DNA from: Mytilisepta virgata
Taxonomy: Eukaryota > Mollusca > Bivalvia > Mytilida > Mytilidae
NCBI GenBank assembly: GCA_028015205.1
Contig: CM051521.1
Span: 100,168,513 to 100,232,512, forward strand
Length of the DNA stretch: 64,000 nucleotides
Direction: 5' to 3'
The translations under genes were made by a program, and so were the position numbers. Below the pieces are notes generated by a model. That model did no database searches, had not been told where the DNA came from, and saw only the letters and a program-made list of their open reading frames with translations. This document shows, piece by piece, positions 59,743 through 64,000 of the stretch (its first letter is position 1; every line of letters starts with the position of its first letter).

Positions 59743-60130
59743 CATTGGTCCTTGGATGGTCCTCTTTCAGAATGATGTCATTCAACCTGGATTGTCAACC
59801 AAAATGGCCATCACGGCGAAACTTAGTTAAATATAGGATCCTATGGGAAAATTCATTTAAAAATCTTCTTGTCTGAAACCACTTAGCCAGTTGGAACAAG
59901 ACTTAGCTGTAATGGTCCTTAGATGTTTCTCTTTTTAAAAAATGTGTCCATTGACTGGACTGTCAACCAAGATGGCTGCCACAGCTGAACTTAGTTTAAC
60001 ATAGAACTCTATAGAAAAACCAGCCAAATTGACTGCAACACTTAAATTTTTATAGTCCTGCTCAAGGTGAAAAGTTAAATCCAGGTGAGCGATACAGGCT
60101 CTTGAGAGGAGCCTCTAGTTTGTTGATACT

Positions 60131-60170
60131 TATTATACCCCTGGTCCAAAGGAGAGGGGGGTATACTGTT
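60131..60170 (+). repeat. hairpin end of a dispersed repeat (TATACCCC type)
   Basis: TTATACCCCTGGTCCAAAGG continues to GGGGGGTATACTG, a palindromic terminus. The other end was not found in the window. Confidence 0.45.
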
Positions 60171-60920
60171 TTACCCTTGTGGTTCCATCCGTGATATTTT
60201 GTCACAAGCCTTCTATAGATACGCCATATTGTGGGATACATTTTTGGACCAAGGCGATATCAACTTGCTGTTTGACGACTTCGTTTATATTTCGACCTTA
60301 TCGAAAAGCAGGGGGAATCACTAGTGAGCAATGGCTCAGAGTACATCTTGTTTTAGTTTGGTTGACCTTTTATACCTAGCAAATGTTTGGATGGGTTTGA
60401 TTTTCAGAAAAAAATCTTATCCTTTATGTGAGAGTGTGGGATATTATACAATTATGGCACTTTACTGAGTGCAATATCGTGCTTTATGGACCACTTAATG
60501 GCAATATTGCCCAAGGCCAATAGAATACATTATGTAATAATACCATATTATATAAGGGCAGTATGTTGCATTCAGTTCTACCAATTATATTTGAATAAAG
60601 AGCAATTTCCAGGAAAGAGAATGTCTTGTTTTCTAATTCATTTGAGACAGCAATGCACAAAAAAAGTTTTCGTACATTTCATCATTATTGTACAATTTCA
60701 TGCCTCTTTTCTTTTCTTTTTAGAGGTTTTGATCTATTATACATCTTTATTCAACAATGTAAGACGAAATGACTATGTTGTTGAAATAAGCATGATATGA
60801 GGTCAAAAGTAATTGCCATCTGAGTTCCATCAGAAATTTTTTTCCATGTTTTATCGAAGGTAGTGATTATATGTCCATATTGTAAAATCGTTTGTCAGCT
60901 GACTTAATTATTGTGTCACC

Positions 60921-61000
60921 TGCTGCGTTACGCAGAGGCGACATATAGGGACCACTATCCGTTGTCTTGCGTCTGCGTCGGCGTCACAAAGTAATTTCTG
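60921..61000 (+). repeat. hairpin end of a dispersed repeat (GTCACCTGCTGCG type)
   Basis: GTCACCTGCTGCGTTACGCA continues to GAGGCGACATATAGGG and a GTCTGCGTCGGCGTC stretch. CTGCGTTACGCAG folds on itself. The layout (hairpin, about 40-50 nt, GTC-rich stretch) matches that at 61267. Confidence 0.5.
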
Positions 61001-61359
61001 TCACATTTTTCTCAGGAACCACACAGGTTATCTTCCTTATATTTGGCACTGAGCATCAGAATGGAAAAGTACATGGCCGACACATGTCTTTCACCAAGTT
61101 GACAAATAAAACACAACCGTCACATTAACCCTTTGAAATAGTTCAGTATATTTTATAATTCAGTTTTTGTTTAAAAATTTCTCAACTGAAAAAAGTGTCT
61201 TAAATAATATATATAACCTAGTTAGTTAATTCTCAATATTTTGATACTTTTCAATCATAATTTTTATACGACCGCAAAATTTTTGCGGTCGTATATTGGT
61301 ATTTTGTTGGCGTCGTCGTCGTCGTCCGTCGTCAGCGTCGTCGTCCGAAGACATTTGGT

Positions 61360-61815
61360 TTTCGCACTATAACTTTAGTATAAGTTAATAGAAATCTATG
61401 AAATTTAAACACAAGGTTTATGACCACAAAAGAAAGGTTGGGATTGATTTTGGGAGTTTTGGTTCCAACAGTTTAAGAATCAGGGGCCAAAAAGGGCCCA
61501 ATAAGCATTTTTCTTGGTTTTCGCACAATAACTCTAGTATAAGTAAATAGAAATCTATGAAATTTTAACACAAGGTTTATGACCACAAAAGGAAGGTTGG
61601 GATTGTTTTTGGGAGTTTTGGTCCCAACAGTTTAGGAATTAGGGGCTAAAAAAGGGCCCAAATAAGCATTTTTCTTGGTTTTTGCACAATAACTTTAGTA
61701 TAAGTAAATAGAAATCTATGAAATTTAAACACAAGGTTTATGACCACAAAAGGAAGGTTGGGATTGATTTTTGGAGTTTTGTCCCAACAGTTTAGGAATT
61801 AGGGGCCAAAAGGGT
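61360..61815 (+). repeat. tandem units in element B, about 165 bp, three copies
   Basis: Each unit has CACAATAACT(C/T)TAGTATAAG or close, AATAGAAATCTATGAAATTT, AAGGTTTATGACCACAAAA and GGGAGTTTTGGTCCCAACAG. Confidence 0.85.
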
Positions 61816-61820
61816 CCAAA

Positions 61821-62347
61821 ATTAAACTTTGTTTGATTTCATTGAAAATTTAACTATTGGGGTTCTTTGATATGCCGAATCTAACCGTTCATTTAGATTC
61901 TTAATTTTTGGTCCCGTTTTCAAATTGGTCTACATTAAGGTCCAAAGGGTCCAAAATTAAACTTAGTTTGATTTTAACAAAAATTGAATTCTTGGGGTTC
62001 TTTGATATGCTGAATCTAAACATGTACTTAGTTTTTTTATTATGGGCCCAGTTTTCAAGTTGGTCCAAATCGGGGTCCAAAATTAAACTTTGTTTGATTT
62101 CATCGAAAATTGAACTATTGGGGTTCTTTGATATGCCGAATCTAACCGTGCATTTAGATTCTTAATTTTTGGTCCCGTTTTCAAATTGGTCTACATTAAG
62201 GTCCAAAGGGTCCAAAATTAAACTTAGTTTGATTTTAACAAAAATTGAATTCTTGGGGTTCTTTGATATGCTGAATCTAAACATGTACTTAGTTTTTTTT
62301 ATTATGGGCCCAGTTTTCAAGTTGGTCCAAATCGGGGTCCAAAATTA
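61821..62347 (+). repeat. 261-bp tandem duplication in element B
   Basis: The unit beginning ATTAAACTTTGTTTGATTTC at 61821 recurs at 62082 with very few differences and runs to about 62347. Both contain GGGGTTCTTTGATATGC twice. Confidence 0.88.
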
Positions 62348-62375
62348 AAGCTAAAAAGGGGGTAATTTTTTTTTT

Positions 62376-63285
62376 GGGGGGGGGGGGGGGGGCAATTCTT
62401 CACAGCATATTGTATTGCACAAGAAGCAAAAAATTGAATATAAATTCAAATCATATGACCAATTCTAAGTTCTTTATTTCAGTTATTCTGTGTCAGAAAC
62501 CTATTATGTGTCAAATATTTGAAGAAATTTTCAATTGCACAGTATTGCGCAATAGCAAGAAATTGATATGTGTGCCCTGTTATCAAAACTTTATTATTAA
62601 CAAATTCCATTGGAAATTTGCCAATAACTCTAATGAACTTCATTGTAAATTTGCCAATATAAAATGTGCTGATGAAGCTTTTTTGTTTATCTTATCTAAA
62701 CTGCTTTTAAATTATGTATATTTAAAATTTGCCATCCATGACTATGATGTCATTTTCTATTTTAATATGTTATGGTGTATTTAAATGGGCTGTTATAGTT
62801 GCAAAGTATAAAGAAATGGGGGGGGGGGGGGGGGGTTGAAAACAAAATTTAGGGGGGGGGAGTAAATGAGAAATTGGGGAGGGGGTAATTTTTTTCTCAT
62901 TTCATATTTCATAAATTAAAAAGAAAATTTCAAATTTTGTTTAGCAAAAAAAGGGGGGGGGGTTACAATAAATTTTATTGTTTTTTGTTTTTTTTGGGGG
63001 GAGGGGGGGGGTCAATGTGCAACTTCATAGTGTATTGCACAAAAGCTAAAAAAAAGGGGTAAATTATTATTTTTTTTTGGGGGGGGGGGGCAATTCTCCA
63101 CAGCATATTGTATTGCACAAGAAGCAAAAAATTGAATATAAATTCAAATCATATGACCAATTCTAAGTTCTTTGATTTCAGTTATTCTGTGTCAGAAACC
63201 TATTATGTGTCAAATATTTGAAGAAATTTTCAATTTCACAGTATTGCGCAATAGCAAGAAATTGATATGTGTGCCCAATTTTAAA
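62376..63285 (+). repeat. G-run region with an internal duplication of about 190 bp
   Basis: G runs of about 17-18 occur at 62376-62392 and 62818-62835, with shorter ones at 62855, 62955, 63000 and 63080. The segment from GGCAATTCTTCACAGCATAT (62391) to about 62577 is nearly repeated at 63090-63276, each copy directly after a G run. Confidence 0.85.
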
Positions 63286-63658
63286 TTTTAAATTGGTTAT
63301 TTCTGATTTATATATAAAAACAAATAATACTGATATGGTTTGAATAGGTAAATTAAAAATTTTTAAGTTCTTAGACAACATTCATTCTGTGTCAGAAACC
63401 TATGCTGTGTCAAATATTTATTCACAATCCAAATTCAGTATTGTATCAAGCTTGAATGTTGTGTTCATAATTGCCCCAACTATTCAGGGTTCGACATCTG
63501 CGGTCGTATCTAGCTGCGCCCAGCGGAGCATTTTATTATAACTGTGTATTTCTGCCTGTGGTGGATTTAGCAGAGGAATAGAACTTTTATTACTTTTTAC
63601 ATCTTAAAGGCATAGCTAGGGATTCAGCACACAAAAAAATCTCATGCATACCACACAC

Positions 63659-63951
63659 CAGGGGCGTTTCCAGGATATTTGAAAGGGGGGGTGTTAAATA
63701 AAACTTTGGGCGAGCGGAGCGAGGCGAAAAATTTTTTGGACCTTATTTTTTGCTAAAAAACATAAAATAATTGTGAAATGCACTAATGTAACGGTTCCTG
63801 ACTTGGAGAATGTATATTTTAGAGTATGTGTTTAATTAATGAATATGATAAATTGCCATATTCAATACAATATAAGCAGATTACGATAGTTTTTTTTTTT
63901 TTTTAGAAGGGGGGCATATGCACATTACGCCCTCACCTGGACCTGCCCCTG
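63659..63951. mobile_element. hAT-like MITE (293 bp)
   Basis: The left end is CAGGGGCGTTTCCAGG, the right end CCTGGACCTGCCCCTG. The outer CAGGGGC is perfect and the pattern resembles hAT ends of the CAGGGGCGGATCCAG kind. CACAC flanks both sides, but the neighbourhood is simple sequence, so the target duplication is uncertain. Confidence 0.62.
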
Positions 63952-64000
63952 CACACTGCAAATTTAAGACATCTTATAGAACAAGTTTGAGTTGAACCCT

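Larger units (their letters stand above)
57120..60118 (+). mobile_element. HINE/Helentron-like element A7 with a tandem body, interrupted
   Basis: It ends at 60118 with CCAGGTGAGCGATACA, hairpin GGCTCTTGAGAGGAGCC and TCTAG, followed by T. This is the inverse orientation of A1-A6. The body (about 57120-58273 and 59743-60010) is a tandem array with a period near 165 bp. A start matching the other copies' tail was not found, so it is probably truncated there. A 1469-bp TIR element splits it. Confidence 0.62.
61267..63530 (+). mobile_element. HINE/Helentron-like element B (about 2.3 kb)
   Basis: The left end is ATACGACCGCA, paired with a nearby TGCGGTCGTAT to make a terminal hairpin, followed by a GTC microsatellite at 61310-61352. 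At the far side TGCGGTCGTA (about 63500), the inverse of the left end, is followed by the small hairpin GCTGCGCCCAGC and GGAGCA. So the inverted repeats are asymmetric, as in family A, though the sequences differ. The interior is non-coding and repetitive. Confidence 0.6.

Noticed and set aside
62374..62784. 136-codon frame beginning in a poly-G run
   Set aside because: The start lies in the G run and the rest is low-complexity element B sequence with no recognised domain.
1..64000. CRISPR array or bacterial operon
   Set aside because: The tandem repeats have no conserved-repeat/unique-spacer pattern, and the genes are spliced and eukaryotic.

Overview
The window looks like a piece of a bivalve mollusc genome, most likely a mytilid mussel. 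That is an inference from three things seen: an AT-rich sequence, one many-exon metazoan gene with long repeat-filled introns, and many dispersed repeats of the kind I associate with mussels (units built on AGGTCAAGGTCA, elements ending in a GAGGCTC hairpin, and hairpin ends followed by GTC-type microsatellites). No bacterial, organellar or viral gene was recognised.

The one host gene is an RBBP6 orthologue on the minus strand. Its coding part runs from the ATG at 42354 down to the stop at 7121. I resolved 18 coding exons; 17 are well supported and the third (33146-33179) is a micro-exon inferred from reading-frame phase. The exons join in frame to 1512 codons plus stop. The predicted protein has the full RBBP6 layout: DWNN ubiquitin-like domain, CCHC zinc knuckle, RING/U-box-like domain, proline-rich region, RS-rich region and a long Lys-rich charged tail. 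RBBP6 is known as a subunit of the pre-mRNA 3'-end cleavage and polyadenylation machinery and as an E3 ubiquitin ligase. At least one untranslated 5' exon lies upstream of 42375 and was not located.

Just upstream of RBBP6, on the plus strand, is a nearly complete hAT-type DNA transposon (44329-48798). It has 15-bp terminal inverted repeats, a 5-bp flanking duplication and a nine-exon transposase gene broken by one apparent single-base frameshift.

Region by region: 1-7120 holds 3' flank and repeats. 7121-42375 is RBBP6, with introns carrying HINE/Helentron-like elements, a PIF/Harbinger-type MITE, short tandem arrays and a perfect 32-bp-stem hairpin. 42376-49000 is the upstream region with the hAT element. 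49000-64000 has no gene I can recognise apart from one possible first exon at 49025, and is largely mobile DNA: a Tigger/pogo-like element with a hAT MITE nested in it, a tandem array interrupted by a 1.47-kb TIR element that contains a tRNA-like sequence, and a 2.3-kb element of the hairpin/microsatellite family.

The most interesting signal at window scale is a shared end architecture in several otherwise unrelated repeat families: a short inverted repeat at one extreme end matched by a copy lying inside a small hairpin at the other end, with a GTC/GTCC microsatellite near the first end. This resembles Helentron/HINE elements.
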